Positions 8,614 through 18,800 of a stretch of 34,309 bases of DNA are shown piece by piece. The stretch is taken from the NCBI RefSeq assembly GCF_004359215.1, contig NC_090611.1, positions 193,393 through 227,701 of the forward strand, written 5' to 3'. Numbering within the stretch: position 1 is the stretch's first letter; every line of letters starts with the position of its first letter. This stretch comes from Bremia lactucae. Taxonomy: Eukaryota; Oomycota; Peronosporomycetes; Peronosporales; Peronosporaceae. The position numbers were made by a program, and so were the translations under genes. Under the pieces are notes generated by a model. That model was not told the origin of the DNA. It saw only the letters and a program-made list of their open reading frames with translations, and searched no databases.

Positions 8614-9133
8614 CTGCTACGGGGTGTTCCGTTACATAAATATTATTTCCTATCGAGGAATAATAAATACTATTTTCTATGAGTGAAAATAAATAAAGAA
8701 GAAGAAAATTATTATCTTTAATTAATTTTGACTTAATAGTTCCAATATTACCAAATTGCATCAATATTGGTAATATTGATGCAATACAACATTAGTTTCA
8801 TTGATTGGTTTATTTAAGTTTAAATCAACCCCGCAGATCGTCACAAGACACGATAAGGCGTCGCCCAAGGAGGCGCATTGCATTATTAGTTATTGATTTA
8901 TCAAAGTCAGTAGAGAGAAGATCGATATGAAAGAACTTTATATATAAATAGAGTTTATATATTTTTTATTTTAAAGCCTTCAAATTCGCCGATAGTAGCC
9001 AAGACTTCTTAGCTTCTTAGAACCTTCCTTTGCACGTCGTGTACGTGAACTAATCTAGGCGCCCCACCTTCATCGTAATCAGTGTAGGTTGACTAGTATG
9101 GTAATCAATTTTAGCAAAGGGTGCGCCGTTACA
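8614..9133 (+). repeat. 5' LTR of copy B (LTR family 2)
   Basis: Ends CGCCGTTACA at 9133, directly before a primer-binding site. The start is set by likeness of TGCTACGGGGTGTTCCGTTACATAA-type sequence at 8614 to the family-2 starts at 14795 and (reversed) 23315. It shares a TTTAAGTTTAAATCAACC block with the family-2 LTR at 22865-23315. The 5' boundary is approximate. Confidence 0.6.
8742..8785. repeat. AT-rich palindrome inside the copy B LTR
   Basis: ATTGCATCAATATT (8755-8768) and AATATTGATGCAAT (8772-8785) are perfect reverse complements around a 3-base loop. A second pairing uses CAATATTACCAA (8742-8753) with TTGGTAATATTG (8767-8778). Confidence 0.8.
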
Positions 9134-9135
9134 CC

Positions 9136-9153
9136 TGGAAGCACTTTGTAGTT
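9136..9153 (+). other. Candidate primer-binding site of copy B
   Basis: TGGAAGCACTTTGTAGTT, two bases after the LTR end; one early base differs from the left-edge element (TGGTAGCACTTTGTAGTC). Confidence 0.5.
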
Positions 9154-9220
9154 CTCCAGGTAGAGAAGCTTATCCAGGTGATGTGTTCAACGGCCCACGC
9201 ACGTTCTATCCAAATTGAAC

Positions 9221-10380
9221 ATGTCGGACGAAGAATGAGGGAGCTTTCAAGCGCGTGAAAGGTTTCCTCATTTATGTGACCTCGAATCGAGAGCGATCGA
9301 ACGAATGAGCTCGGTCGTAGGCGGGCCAGCCGTTGGCGTTATGCTGTTCACTCTGGGCAGAAGTGAACAGCATGCAGCCATAGCCGAGTTCATCTAACAC
9401 GAACTCGACGGGACTCAAGAGAAAGTAGCCTTGCTTCACCTGCAAGGCTCTCAACACACAGAAGTGTTGAGAGAACAGGGTGCTCAACAGATGGAACTAT
9501 TGAGACAGCAGCATTTATATGCTGCTAATGGGTCGACGCTTTCGCGTCGACCGGAAAGCTTAAACATCGAAATCTCTAAGTTAAAGTTTGTCGAGGGCGA
9601 CTCCCTTTTAAGATGGTGCGTCGACTTAGACGATGCCATTGAAGCTCGTCGTATCAGTGATGCTTAGCCGGACGTTCCAAATTTTGGGCCTTGGGGCTCA
9701 AGCTGTACGATCCATTGGTTTTTGGGTCGTAAGAGGTCTTTAAGACACGGCTCAGACAAATATTTAAGGCGCCACGTGCTGCATTCAGGGCTCGAGCCGA
9801 GCTCCTCGGTTCGAAGCAGGGCAAGCGTGACATTCACGCTTATGTCCAACATACACAATACCTGGTCAGTTGCATCTTAGTCATCCAATAGATGAACAAA
9901 CACAGGTAACTGTTCATTAAAAGTCTTCCAGACGGTCCTTTTAAGAACCGTCTGTTACGATTAGAATCAGAGTCGCTAGACCAAGCGATCTCAATAGCGG
10001 AATAGGTGGACTTCAGCCTTAAACAGGCTTTTGTCCACTCTGGATCATATCGTCCTCCGAGACGACAAGAAAACGGAGGTCCAGAACCTATGGACTCTTC
10101 ATATGTAGAGCGAGAAACCTCGCTCTTTAAGTTAACAGAAATGTAATTGTTGTCAAAAGATGGGCCACTACGCCTATTAGTGTAGTGCTGCACGGCCAGT
10201 GCCACGATATACTGAGCAAAACGATCGACCTCTCGCTAGGAACAGCGGATGATATGGATCCGACGCTGTTGCGATATCGCAACGGCGAGGGGTTCGTCAT
10301 AAACGATCGGGATCAGTAGGTGCGGAGCACCCTACTGATTTAGCAACGTCAAAAGAATTTGCAGGCCTTTCAACGAAGGT
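9221..10380 (+). pseudogene. gag remnant of copy B
   Basis: From the ATG at 9221 several frames together recover Gag: the capsid N-part with LLRWCVDLDDAIEARR (open frame 9431-9667), then frameshifted capsid C-part, and a zinc knuckle C-N-C-C-Q-K-M-G-H-Y-A-Y-*-C (CX2CX4HX4C) at 10142-10183 in which one codon has become TAG. Compared with the open gag at the left edge, it has stops already in the first codons and many later. It cannot make a full product. Confidence 0.75.
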
Positions 10381-10900
10381 TGCTTCTCACACATAAACAT
10401 TGTTTGTAATTGCCCCAGGTAATGAGCTCAACCTCATCACCTTGCAAATTATAGTGGTAACAAATATTGTGCTACTTAAGTCCGTCGAACAATTTTATTA
10501 GACGCTAATCGCTAGAAGATCGCAGACTCAAAATATCGAGCGCGATATCCCTTTAACGAGGATAAAGTGCGCCTAGCAACAGGCACATCTGTAACAATTA
10601 AGTCACGTGGGTTGGTATCCATACACATAAATGGGTTAACAGTACGATGATGATCTTATCGTACTTGATTTGCATGGCAAATATGATCTCATCCTTGAAT
10701 TATCATGGTTTAGAAGGTACGAGCCATGCATAAATTGGCAGCATCAAGCTGTGACGATGCCTGTCTCTCGTTTATTAGAGGGTCATCTGATAGACGTCTT
10801 GGAGCGTCCACAAGCGTGTAGATTTCCTACGATTAAGTGCGATGGCCTCACTTGTGGTTCGTTCGCACGACTGCACAAGACCTCAGTGTGAGAACCCATC
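10381..10900 (+). pseudogene. Aspartic protease remnant of copy B
   Basis: The frame around 10460-10570 aligns with the protease of the plus copy at 23850 (VDCGASNNFIRRQSLE there), but here the catalytic D-x-G motif is lost and the frame carries stops; IERDIPLTR is still readable. The protease end is clearer at 10670-10850 (HGKYDLILELSWFRRYEP, then INWQHQAVTMP), like the Gypsy motif ILGMPWLRRYEP. Confidence 0.65.
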
Positions 10901-11499
10901 ACACTGTGGAGTTAAATAGAGACGGCTGTGCACAAGCACAGGCACAGGCAACGTCAAACTTCGACCCCTCGACAAAGTTGAGTGGTAAGAAACAAGGATG
11001 TTTGCTTAAAAAGTAACATCTAAGAAAATTAGAAATTCCTCTCTATAAGAGACAGTGCGAAAGCCCTAGATCGACTCGATTGTAGAGGCAGTCGGGGAAG
11101 ATACTCCTCAAATAAAACTTGAGGTAATAAGTCCCCGATAAAATGCGGAAATAAGTCCCCAGAAAGCTGTGGTCAAAGGTTTTCACGTACCTTTGGAAAT
11201 AAGATCCAAAGAGAAACTGAGACATTAAATATCTTAGTAAGCACCGGATCAAGTGTAGGCGCCTGAAACAATATATGTCTTAGTAAATTATTGATCAAGT
11301 GTAAGCGCTTATACACTTTATCTATTAGCGCCTCCGAAGTTAACTTTGGAGATAACTCGATTGCCAACTCTTGAATCGAAACAGTTCTTGCGTGATTCTG
11401 CGTAGTAGCAAAGACAAGCAGATCTGCGTACTTGTGACATATGACAACTACGTGGCCGATATTTTGTCGGCAATAGTATTTCCTGTGAACGAACGGGTT

Positions 11500-12290
11500 A
11501 TCAGCAGCATCGATGGACACAAGTATCCTCTATGAGAAGACTCGGATTGAGCGTTTTACGTCCCAATCCTGGAAGTTTTTGAGGACAAATCCTTATTATA
11601 TATATTTGATCGAATTTAAGGATGTGTTCCCTGATTTCGTACCGTGCGAGTTGTCTAAGGATAGTGGCACTCGACACGAAATCGACTTGATACCATGATT
11701 GAAATACTATGTTTGAAGCAGTGACTATTGTCTCGTGAACAAGTATTACCGATCGCTTAGTAGCGGGCCATGTGAGAAGGTCAACCTCCTCACATGATGT
11801 CACGTTCGCAGCAGTAAGCACCCCAAGCGGAATGCTATGGGTATGGCTAGCTTATGCCACAGGGGCTTAGTAATGCCCCTGTTACATGCAATATATGTTT
11901 AACCAATCAGTTGAGATCGGTACGGTATTTCACACCGAGTTATTTTGATGACGTATTCGGTCATAGCAGAGGCATTATAGGAAAGTCGGACGTTGATGTA
12001 CATTGCACCCATGTCCGAAAAGTATTACACTTACGCGTAAGCAAAAGTTGTATGCAAATATCAAGAAGTGTATATTCACTGCAAGCGAAGTACCCCTTCT
12101 TGGGTGCATTGTGGGTAAATACGATATACCCCCTGTTCCGGAAAAGATCAAAGCGATTACTGACTGGCCTGTGCCAGTCGATGTAAAGGGACTTCGAAAA
12201 CTCATCGGCTTAGCGGCGTACTGACACAAGTACTCCTGCAATTATGCCAAAATGACTGTACATCTTTCTTCTTTGTTGTAGAAAAATGAA
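11500..12290 (+). pseudogene. Reverse transcriptase remnant of copy B, internally deleted
   Basis: EFKDVFPDFVPCELSKDSGTRHEID (11610-11690) is the usual RT entry. QGLSNAPVTCN and SYFDDVFGHSR (near 11860-11960) carry the polymerase block with the YFDD box, whose two aspartates are present. Compared with the copies at 24960 and 33300, about 190 bases encoding the fingers and first catalytic Asp block are missing near 11806, where CACATGATG passes straight into GCAGTAAGCACCCC. Several stops follow. It cannot be active. Confidence 0.75.
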
Positions 12291-12790
12291 AAGTGTCATG
12301 ATACGTTGATTGTCAGCGTTACCTTGAGGGTAGCAAGCAAAGCTTGATGCAATCGCCAATCCTGGCGATAACAGACTAAGACAAACCGTTTCATGTGGTC
12401 TGTGTCGCCAGCGATTTTTATTTTGGCTTTGCGTTAATGCAGCAGGACACAGACGGCGCAGAGCGCGTCGTCTGTTATCAGTCGCGTCAGCTTCAACCAG
12501 CTGAACGCAGCTATCCAGTGGATGACAAGGAACGCCTTGCCATGAAATATGCACAGGGTAAGTTTAGGGTCTATCGGAGATAGACCGTTCTTTGTATAGA
12601 CGGACCATGCGTCTTTACGCACGGTCGTGTACAGTCAACACATCTCGCAAAGAATGGCGAGATGGTTCTATTTCTTCGCGAAATATAATTTCTCCGTGAA
12701 ATACAAACCAGGACAAATTAATGTCGTCGCTGTAGCCCTTTCGCGCCGGCCCAATTTTATGCCGACAACGCAATTAACAGCGAGGATAAG
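12291..12790 (+). pseudogene. RNase H remnant of copy B
   Basis: Readable motifs: DCQRYLEGSKQSLMQSPILAI, HVVCVASDFYFGFALMQQDTDGAE, VVCYQSRQLQPAERSYPVDDKERLA. The first RNase H Asp region (DASD in other copies) reads VASD here, so the catalytic Asp is lost. Ends near the motif YKPGQINVVA-like at 12700-12740. Confidence 0.75.
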
Positions 12791-13300
12791 CCTACTGTAG
12801 CAACAAAAAGTGTTCCGTATTTAACAATGCTTGACGACGTTAAAGAGCCTATGAAGAGGATAAGGCTCCTAAAGGGTTAACGGATTACCTTGAAGATCCA
12901 TCCCAACAATCCTTTGAAGAACTGTCAAAATTGTATCGATCCGTTGAGCATCAATACACAACACGCCATAGGTTACTGTACTATACAGCCATTGGTGGCG
13001 ACACTCCACGTGTCGTCGTCCCTACTCACAATGATTCGCGTTTACGCATCATCTACGAGTGCCACGATGCATCAATAAGTGGTCATCGTGGACGTAAGAA
13101 GATAAGATTTATGCCACGATACGTCGCAACTTCTACTGGCCACGCCAGTATGATTATGTCCGCAAGTACATACGTGCTTGCGAGCTTGTCAACGGGTGAA
13201 GCCCAGCGCTCAATCACGTGCTCCGTTATAACCTCTGTATTTCCCGGCAGAGTGTTGGCAGTCTGTATGGATGGACTTCGTCTAGTCTCAAATATTAAAA
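12791..13300 (+). pseudogene. Integrase N-terminal (zinc-binding) part of copy B
   Basis: Readable: PYLTMLDDVKEPMK, YRSVEHQYTTRHRLLYYTA, then RLRIIYECHDASISGHRGRKK and YWPRQYDYVRKYIRACEL in neighbouring frames, which is the H2C2 region. It ends at WQSVWMDFV near 13285, the point where the catalytic core should begin. Confidence 0.7.
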
Positions 13301-13321
13301 ATTTGTCTACAGCAATTTTAT

Positions 13322-13725
13322 CTAAAAAAAACTTTTACCCCTAAATAAATAATACAATCTGTTCTTCAACAGATAGTAGTACGTATAAACCTGGCTTCGT
13401 GCCAAAGCCTCATAAAGAGTCCGGGGATACAATTCTGTCTGACCATTTGTTTCAGGATGGTCAGAAACTGCCATTTTCAGCTGCGTTCTAAATAATTTGA
13501 TCACAGATTGCCAAGATTCCGCCGTCAGTTTAGGTCTCCATCTGAGACCAGTTTCCCAGCTCTGGAGGAAACCCATGGAGTCGAGGATCGTTTCATCAAA
13601 GGCACGAGCACAGCATTTGGATGTGGTCAACTCCGAGATTGAAGCAAGATGGACCATCTTGCTGAAACGATCAACGGACACAAGAATGCCATTATTATTG
13701 TGATCGCCTTCGGAAAATTCGATTA
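13322..13725 (-). pseudogene. Integrase catalytic core fragment in inverted orientation
   Basis: Minus-strand reading gives GDHNNNGILVSVDRFSKMVHLA followed by CARAFDETILDSMG and VSDHPETNGQTE. These are Gypsy integrase core blocks, including one catalytic Asp (VDRFSKMV) and the HPxTNGQTE box. The second Asp block (normally VSDRDPRF) is damaged (ETGLRWRPKLT). The piece starts with the very residues that should follow WQSVWMDFV on the plus strand at 13285, so it is probably the element's own core turned around. Confidence 0.7.
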
Positions 13726-13865
13726 CATGAATACATTATAATTGGTTGTTAATATCGTTTTTTGTAATGAGGGTCACGCTGATTAATAATTGTATCGATA
13801 GCAATTGAAGTTTTTCCTGTTTGTCCATCACCAATAATTAATTCATGAAGTTCTAAGACTTATAT

Positions 13866-14780
13866 TAGAACTAACCTAGCTGGGAACCTCGTTCCTCACT
13901 GACGATGGACGCTACGGTCCGCGTTCGACAGTAAGACGAGTCCCATCTTCTGTCACAGATAGTCCATCGAGAACGAGAGCTTTCCGCGCTCGTAAAAGGA
14001 TTGGAGGGAATTCCGTTTCGTCTTTGCCAGACTTGTGAAGCCTGGATGAGCCAAATAACGAAATTTGGAACTGGGTTATTCGTCATATCAGACCAACAAG
14101 TTGAGTTGCCCTTAGAGGGCAACGAGGGCTTGTTTTCGAAAGCGAAAACTGCAAAGCATTGCGGTCCCTCTCCCGTTTCTTCATGTTAGCATTAACGCTA
14201 ACATTCTCCTCGAGTGATTGCTAGAATCACTCCATCCCTGGTGATTCATTCTAGCGCCTGCTTACCGAAGTGACCCTTACGATCACTTCGTTCTTGATGA
14301 TGCAAACTGACATCACCAGGGCTATCATCGTGCAAGGAGTCATCACAAGACAATTTCGCACCAAAAAGTTCTGACGAGGTTTCAAACAAGTTCGTCATCA
14401 CCTCTTTTGTTGTCACGTTAGAACAAAAGGTTTAACGGACGTGGCCTCGGGTGAACCGGAGGCCTTGCGATGACGCCGATCATTCCAGTCACCTACAGGG
14501 GGAGTAGCAGGTGACTTGGACCGATCACCTCGAATTGGAGTAGAAGGTGACGCACTCCCCACAGTAGACGCATTAGCGTCTATTGAAACATTTGCATCAC
14601 TAGCAGCTGCACTTAGCCGTGCAGCTGCCAGCTTCGCGACTTCACAGTCTACGCGCACGGGTTTAGAAACCACGCGCAATCAAAAGTTAGAGTAAAAATA
14701 AAACTAACAGAGCTAATTTACAGAAAGAAACATTGTTGTACTCTATGTCACTTTGCATCTGTCACTGAAGGCTGTTGTTT
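13866..14780 (+). pseudogene. 3' tail of copy B (end of chromodomain region and untranslated tail)
   Basis: The start aligns with the region right after SWEPRSQL in the chromodomain of the copy at 27790 (TAGCTGGGAACCTCGTTCC). The rest is non-coding tail up to the purine tract. A minus-strand 88-codon frame at 14413-14679, rich in Ala and Ser, has no recognisable domain and is treated as a shadow. Bases 13740-13865 between the inverted core and this tail are AT-rich and unassigned. Confidence 0.5.
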
Positions 14781-14793
14781 AAGGCGGTGGGGC
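14781..14793 (+). other. Polypurine tract of copy B
   Basis: AAGGCGGTGGGGC directly before the LTR start TGTAACGG at 14795; the site where plus-strand DNA synthesis would start. Confidence 0.55.
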
Positions 14794-14794
14794 A

Positions 14795-14990
14795 TGTAAC
14801 GGAATGTTCCATTATATAAATAGTGAAGTGGTATAGCCACACACACCTTTCGGTAAAGCCACACCGCTAATGAGCATAAACATATGTATAATTGAAAATA
14901 TATTGCCACCCTTATTTGCAGTGCAAAATAATTTCTTGCGTTTATTCCAGAGTGCGCATCGCTACAACTCCGCCAGCGTTAATACTCAGT
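14795..14990 (+). repeat. Start of the 3' LTR of copy B (LTR family 2, truncated)
   Basis: Begins TGTAACGGAATGTTCC, preceded by a polypurine tract. Its first 20 bases are a near palindrome. Similarity to other LTRs fades after about 40 bases, and the end is not visible, so the right limit is a guess. Confidence 0.5.
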
Positions 14991-15037
14991 CTTGATCATT
15001 ATGCTGGTTCCACCTCCAGAACAGATTAACGAGACCC

Positions 15038-15624
15038 ATGAGGAAGCGGCGGAGGCAACATAACCCTTTGCGCGGCAAGAAGGTTATTCGCCGAAGAAAT
15101 CACGCACAAAGGCCGACGAATGCCGAAAAACAAGAAAGGTGTGGCTTGCTTGCGCTCATGGGTTGGGTACAGAAGCAAGGGCGCAAATACACGCCAAACG
15201 TCAGAAAGGCTTCTAATGGGCTCATGAGCAGTCACTATTCAGCGACAACTGAATCAAATGCTGTGCAAGAACGGAGAGTAAGTGTGGTCGTAACCATGAG
15301 GCAACCAATAATCTTGCAGCATTTCCGTAAGCCAGGGCATTAAACCAGTTGTAGAAGCAGCGTATTTTGGACATTTCAAAAGGTGGAGCACCTCGACTAG
15401 TTTTGAGCATCATGATGCGATCAGACGCTGCTTTTCTAGCCCTGGACAAGATATTTACAATGCAAAAACGTGAAAGAGAAGAATTTCTTCTTGGGCGTAG
15501 CCCTCTTGAAGTGCTACTAGAGACACCGGAAGAAATGCAATTCGGCATGAATTTGCTCGAGAACAATCTTCGAATAAACTCACACGCCTATTATTGCACC
15601 AAAGTCTTGTATCTCAACAGATAA
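15038..15624 (+). pseudogene. Probable N-terminal part of the MULE transposase remnant
   Basis: Two open frames, 15038-15343 (very basic start RKRRRQHNPLRGKKVIRRRN) and 15367-15624 (QKREREEFLLGRSPLEVLLE). Neither has a domain I can name with confidence. They sit on the same strand right before the DDE core at 15640 and the second frame ends by a frameshift just before it, so they are probably the transposase's 5' part. Confidence 0.4.
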
Positions 15625-16631
15625 AGGCTTTTCTTCAGAAGGCGTTCTTATAGTTGATTCGACATACAAAATCAACAGGTGAGTAAATTGTTTTAGAAAT
15701 ATGTTTTATTTGTACTTAGAGCGGACAAATCGCCAGGTTTCAAATGCCACTGCTCCATGTCACGGTTGCGGCGTGCACAAATCCGTCATATTCCCTTTGT
15801 TGTATTTTCTTGTGACACGAATCAGTGGACGATTACATCTGAGCACTTCTTCAAGACAGAATCGCTGGACCTATTGTCATTGTCACTGACAAAGAATTGG
15901 CAATAATGGCGGTTATCTCACTGACTCCAGCGAAGAATATTTTTTGCATGTGACATATTGATAATAACATGCTGACAAATACAAAAAAGCGCTTCTCCAA
16001 GGTTGAAGACTGACATTTGTCTTGCACAAAGTGGTGCGAGCTGTTTCACTCAGCCACTGTAACTGAATTCGAAGATAACTGGATGCTCCTCAAGGAGGCT
16101 ATTAATGAAACTGGCTAAGCATATTTGCTATCCTATCAATGGAGTACAATGATGAGTGCACTGAAAATTTTACAGGCATCAAAGGATTGCCGTGCCCCCA
16201 TACCATCCGAAAGCTGCAAAAGATGGATTTAAAATCGCAAAAAGATCATTTTTGCGATCACGGGTGGTTTAACAAGCCTAAAAGTCTGACCCGCACCCTG
16301 CGATACCTCTGCACGATAAAACTAATATCCTGGCGATAATAGCCAAGCTGCAAGAGCATCATTCAGGCTTGGCTCCACACAATCAACGCCTCCTGGAGGA
16401 AGATCTCCATAAACCTCGTATCTATTTTAAGCACATCGATAAGTGATCCGGCCTCAGTGGCTACACGGGGACGACCAAAATGATCAAAGAATACGAAACG
16501 CGATCCGTCAGCATTTGAGTACATTGAAAGGACGGGGCAAGGGCCACAAAAGCAAAGATGCGGGGCCTGCGATCAAGAAGGTCACAACTAGCGCACGTGT
16601 CGTCAAACCAAAAATAATTACGATTCTCTAA
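15625..16631 (+). pseudogene. Mutator-like (MULE) transposase remnant
   Basis: The catalytic core is readable: EGVLIVDSTYKINR (first Asp) at 15638-15678, an intron, FQMPLLHVTVAACTN, then GPIVIVTDKELAIMAVISL with the second Asp at 15870-15920, and NIFCM*HIDNNML, where a TGA replaces the Trp of the usual CxWHI box. A second TGA replaces Trp in VED*HLSCTKWCELFHS. WMLLKEAINETG follows. A SWIM finger CTENFTGIKGLPCPH is at 16157-16204. A zinc knuckle C-G-A-C-D-Q-E-G-H-N-*-R-T-C lies at 16559-16600. Domain order (DDE, SWIM, CCHC) is that of MULE/FAR1-type transposases, which cut and paste Mutator-like DNA elements. Stops and frameshifts make it dead. I found no terminal inverted repeats. Confidence 0.75.
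15679..15736 (+). other. Inferred spliceosomal intron in the MULE transposase
   Basis: GTGAGT donor, CGCCAG acceptor, 58 bases. Removing it joins DSTYKIN-R to FQMPLLHV, exactly the continuous motif expected for the family (STYKTNRF.MPLL). It contains an in-frame stop, so without splicing the core is interrupted. Confidence 0.7.
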
Positions 16632-17246
16632 CGCCGGCTTATACCTTCATTGCGTTATAATCTCCTCGACCTTGCTACTCAGGTTACAGGATTTAGTCTC
16701 ACAAGGATTGTGATATTTTTTATGCAGGTACCTCGAGATAAATTTCGCCTTGCAAGCAGCTTCTCGCGAATATGCAGGCCACAATATAGCAATATACGTG
16801 CTACTTTTCAGCAATCCCATCTTTATCTAAAATTCGTCTACGTCCAAGACTGGCAGACCCTGCGGTACATGTCCGTAAGCTTGGCGTCATCCTTTCGATT
16901 ACACCATTCACAGCTGCTACGAGTGGAAAAATGTCGAGCGCCATGTCCTTTCTTTCCGACCGAAACTCGATTCAGGTTGCTTGTAGAGTTACCCAGTTTA
17001 CCACAGCCATTGCACGCACTGTTATTTGCCAGCTTCGCAAACTTCTTTTACAGCGCCTGTCATCTCAAAGCACCATGCATGCCGAATCCAGGTGGAAGCT
17101 TACCAGGGTGTCAAGATTCATGGGGCCCGCTAGCACCCGTGCCTCCTACAAAATTGCTGATGTGAAATTATGGCGTATAGTTGCGTCCGGCTAACCCGTT
17201 TTCGTGCTTCTGGCTTATCCAATATCGAACTATTTAGGAGTGTAAG
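16632..17246. other. Unassigned stretch after the MULE transposase
   Basis: Plus-strand frames are open for up to 171 codons, but none shows a family I am sure of. One frame near 16735-16835 (LEINFALQAASREYAGHNIAIYV) is faintly like the end of the OTU-like domain fused to some MULE proteins. This is weak. Confidence 0.3.
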
Positions 17247-17289
17247 CCCGGGGGGGGTGGGGGCTATACCGAAAGGGGGGGGCTATACC
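17247..17289. repeat. G-rich short tandem repeat
   Basis: GGGGGCTATACC occurs twice (17259-17270 and 17278-17289), separated by GAAAGGG, and is preceded by a run of G. It marks the exact truncation point of the minus-strand Gypsy copy that starts at 17290. Confidence 0.8.
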
Positions 17290-17850
17290 GGCTCCCTAAG
17301 AGTAACATCTTCTTTATAAGATCTTCTAACGTCGTCAAGTAAGGTTGACAACGAAACACTTATTGTTGCAACAGTGAGCTTATCTTCTCAGTTCATTTGC
17401 GCAGCCGGATCGAAATCAAGCCGGCGCGAAATGGCATCAGCGACGACATTAAGTCGTCCTGTTCTGTATAAACCGGAGAAGTTATACTCCCCGAAGAATG
17501 CCAACCAACTCGCTATTCAATGCGATAGGTGTGAACTGTTTACAACCGTGCGCAAAGACGCATGGGTCCGTTTAAACAAAAATATGGTCTATCTCTCAAT
17601 GATAAACTCTAAACTCTGCCAGTGCATATTTCATGGCAAGATATTTCTTGTCAAGTTGTTTGAACCTGACGCGACTGATAGCAGCCAACGAGCTCTGCGC
17701 CGCCTGTGTCAAATTGAATTAACAAACAGCCGATTGCAAATTCGCTGGCATCACAGGTTATCTCTCTTGGTCCGCAATCGCCAGGATTGGCGATTGCATC
17801 AAGCTTTGCCTAATACCCTCAAAGCAACGCTGACAATCAGCATTTCATGA
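17290..17850 (-). pseudogene. RNase H remnant of copy C
   Basis: Minus-strand frames give NFSGLYRTGRLNVVADAISRRLDFDPAAQ (17385-17480, the RNase H end and linker) and, upstream, shifted frames of the CASDFAIG and RQLQ blocks. After it, TVATISVSLSTLLDDVRRSYKED is read to about 17300, the linker before integrase, and then similarity stops. Confidence 0.7.
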
Positions 17851-18800
17851 CCACTTTACAATTTTCTTAAACAAAGAAGAAATCTATACTGTCATTTTGG
17901 TATAATTGCGGGAGAACTTAAGTGAGTACACCGCTAAGCCGAGGAACTCTTGAAGTCGTTTTGCATCGACTGGCACAGGCCAGTCGGTGATCGCCTTGGT
18001 CTTTTGCGGATCAGGGCGTACACCGTGTTCACCCACGATGCACCTAAGATGAGATATTTCGCTTGCAGCGAATATTAACTTCTTGAGCTTTGCATACAAC
18101 CTTTTCTGACGCATAAGTTTAAGAACCTTTCGGGATGTACTTCAACGTCCGACATTCCGTTCATTGCTCGGCTATGAACGTAAACATCATCAGAATAAAT
18201 AGGTGCAAAATCTCGCAACAATGTCGTCAGATTGGTAACACTTCTGTTTAAAGTTTCGTGGGCATTACTTAGTCCTGTGGCATAACGAGCCAGTCCTGAA
18301 GCATCCCGCTTGGGGTGCTTACTACCGTGAATGAAATATCTTGTTTACGCATGATGATCTCATTAGATCTATCCATCATATTTATTAACGAAAAGATGGC
18401 ACTCTTTGACCTACCGTCAATGATTACGTCTATTCGTATCGGCGTTTGAGCCGGCACCGTTGCAGCATTCAATTTATCGGATGCATGCACAAACCAACAC
18501 CCTCTTGTTTTTTCGCCATACAAAAGCTTGGAGAGCTATGTGGAGAGGTTGACTCCCTCGTATGGCCTGTTGCTTAGTGGTCGGCAAAGAACTTCTCGAT
18601 CGCTAATGCTTATTCACGAGGCAGTGGCCACTGCATTATGACGCAGTATACTGAATCCGGTATCAGATTATCTCGTGTCAAGTGTCTTTATCCATCGGCA
18701 AGATTTTGGTATCGAATCAGGAAACACATCCTTTAATTCGATCTAATTCTTGTCGAAAGGAATTGTTTTCAATGACTCTCACGATTGAGACGTAAGATGT
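17851..18800 (-). pseudogene. Reverse transcriptase remnant of copy C
   Basis: Open pieces: RQKRLYAKLKKLIFAASEISHLRCIVGEHG (18040-18114) with KAITDWPVPVDAKRLQEFLGLAVY, and CWFVHASDKLNAATVPAQTPIRIDVIIDG with SLINMMDRSNEIIMRKQDI (18360-18500), which corresponds to the SMDLMDGFYQI block but has lost the first catalytic Asp context. Several stops. Confidence 0.75.

Larger units (their letters stand above)
8614..14990 (+). mobile_element. Decayed Ty3/Gypsy copy B (LTR family 2)
   Basis: In plus-strand order: LTR, primer-binding site, gag with zinc knuckle, protease remnant, RT with an internal deletion, RNase H, integrase N-terminal part, an inverted integrase core, the tail of the chromodomain region, a purine-rich tract and the start of a second LTR. 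Stops and frameshifts occur throughout, so the copy is dead. The parts are described separately. Confidence 0.75.

Noticed and set aside
14413..14679. 88-codon Ala/Ser-rich minus-strand frame
   Set aside because: Lies in the 3' tail of a dead plus-strand element; no domain, probably a low-complexity shadow.
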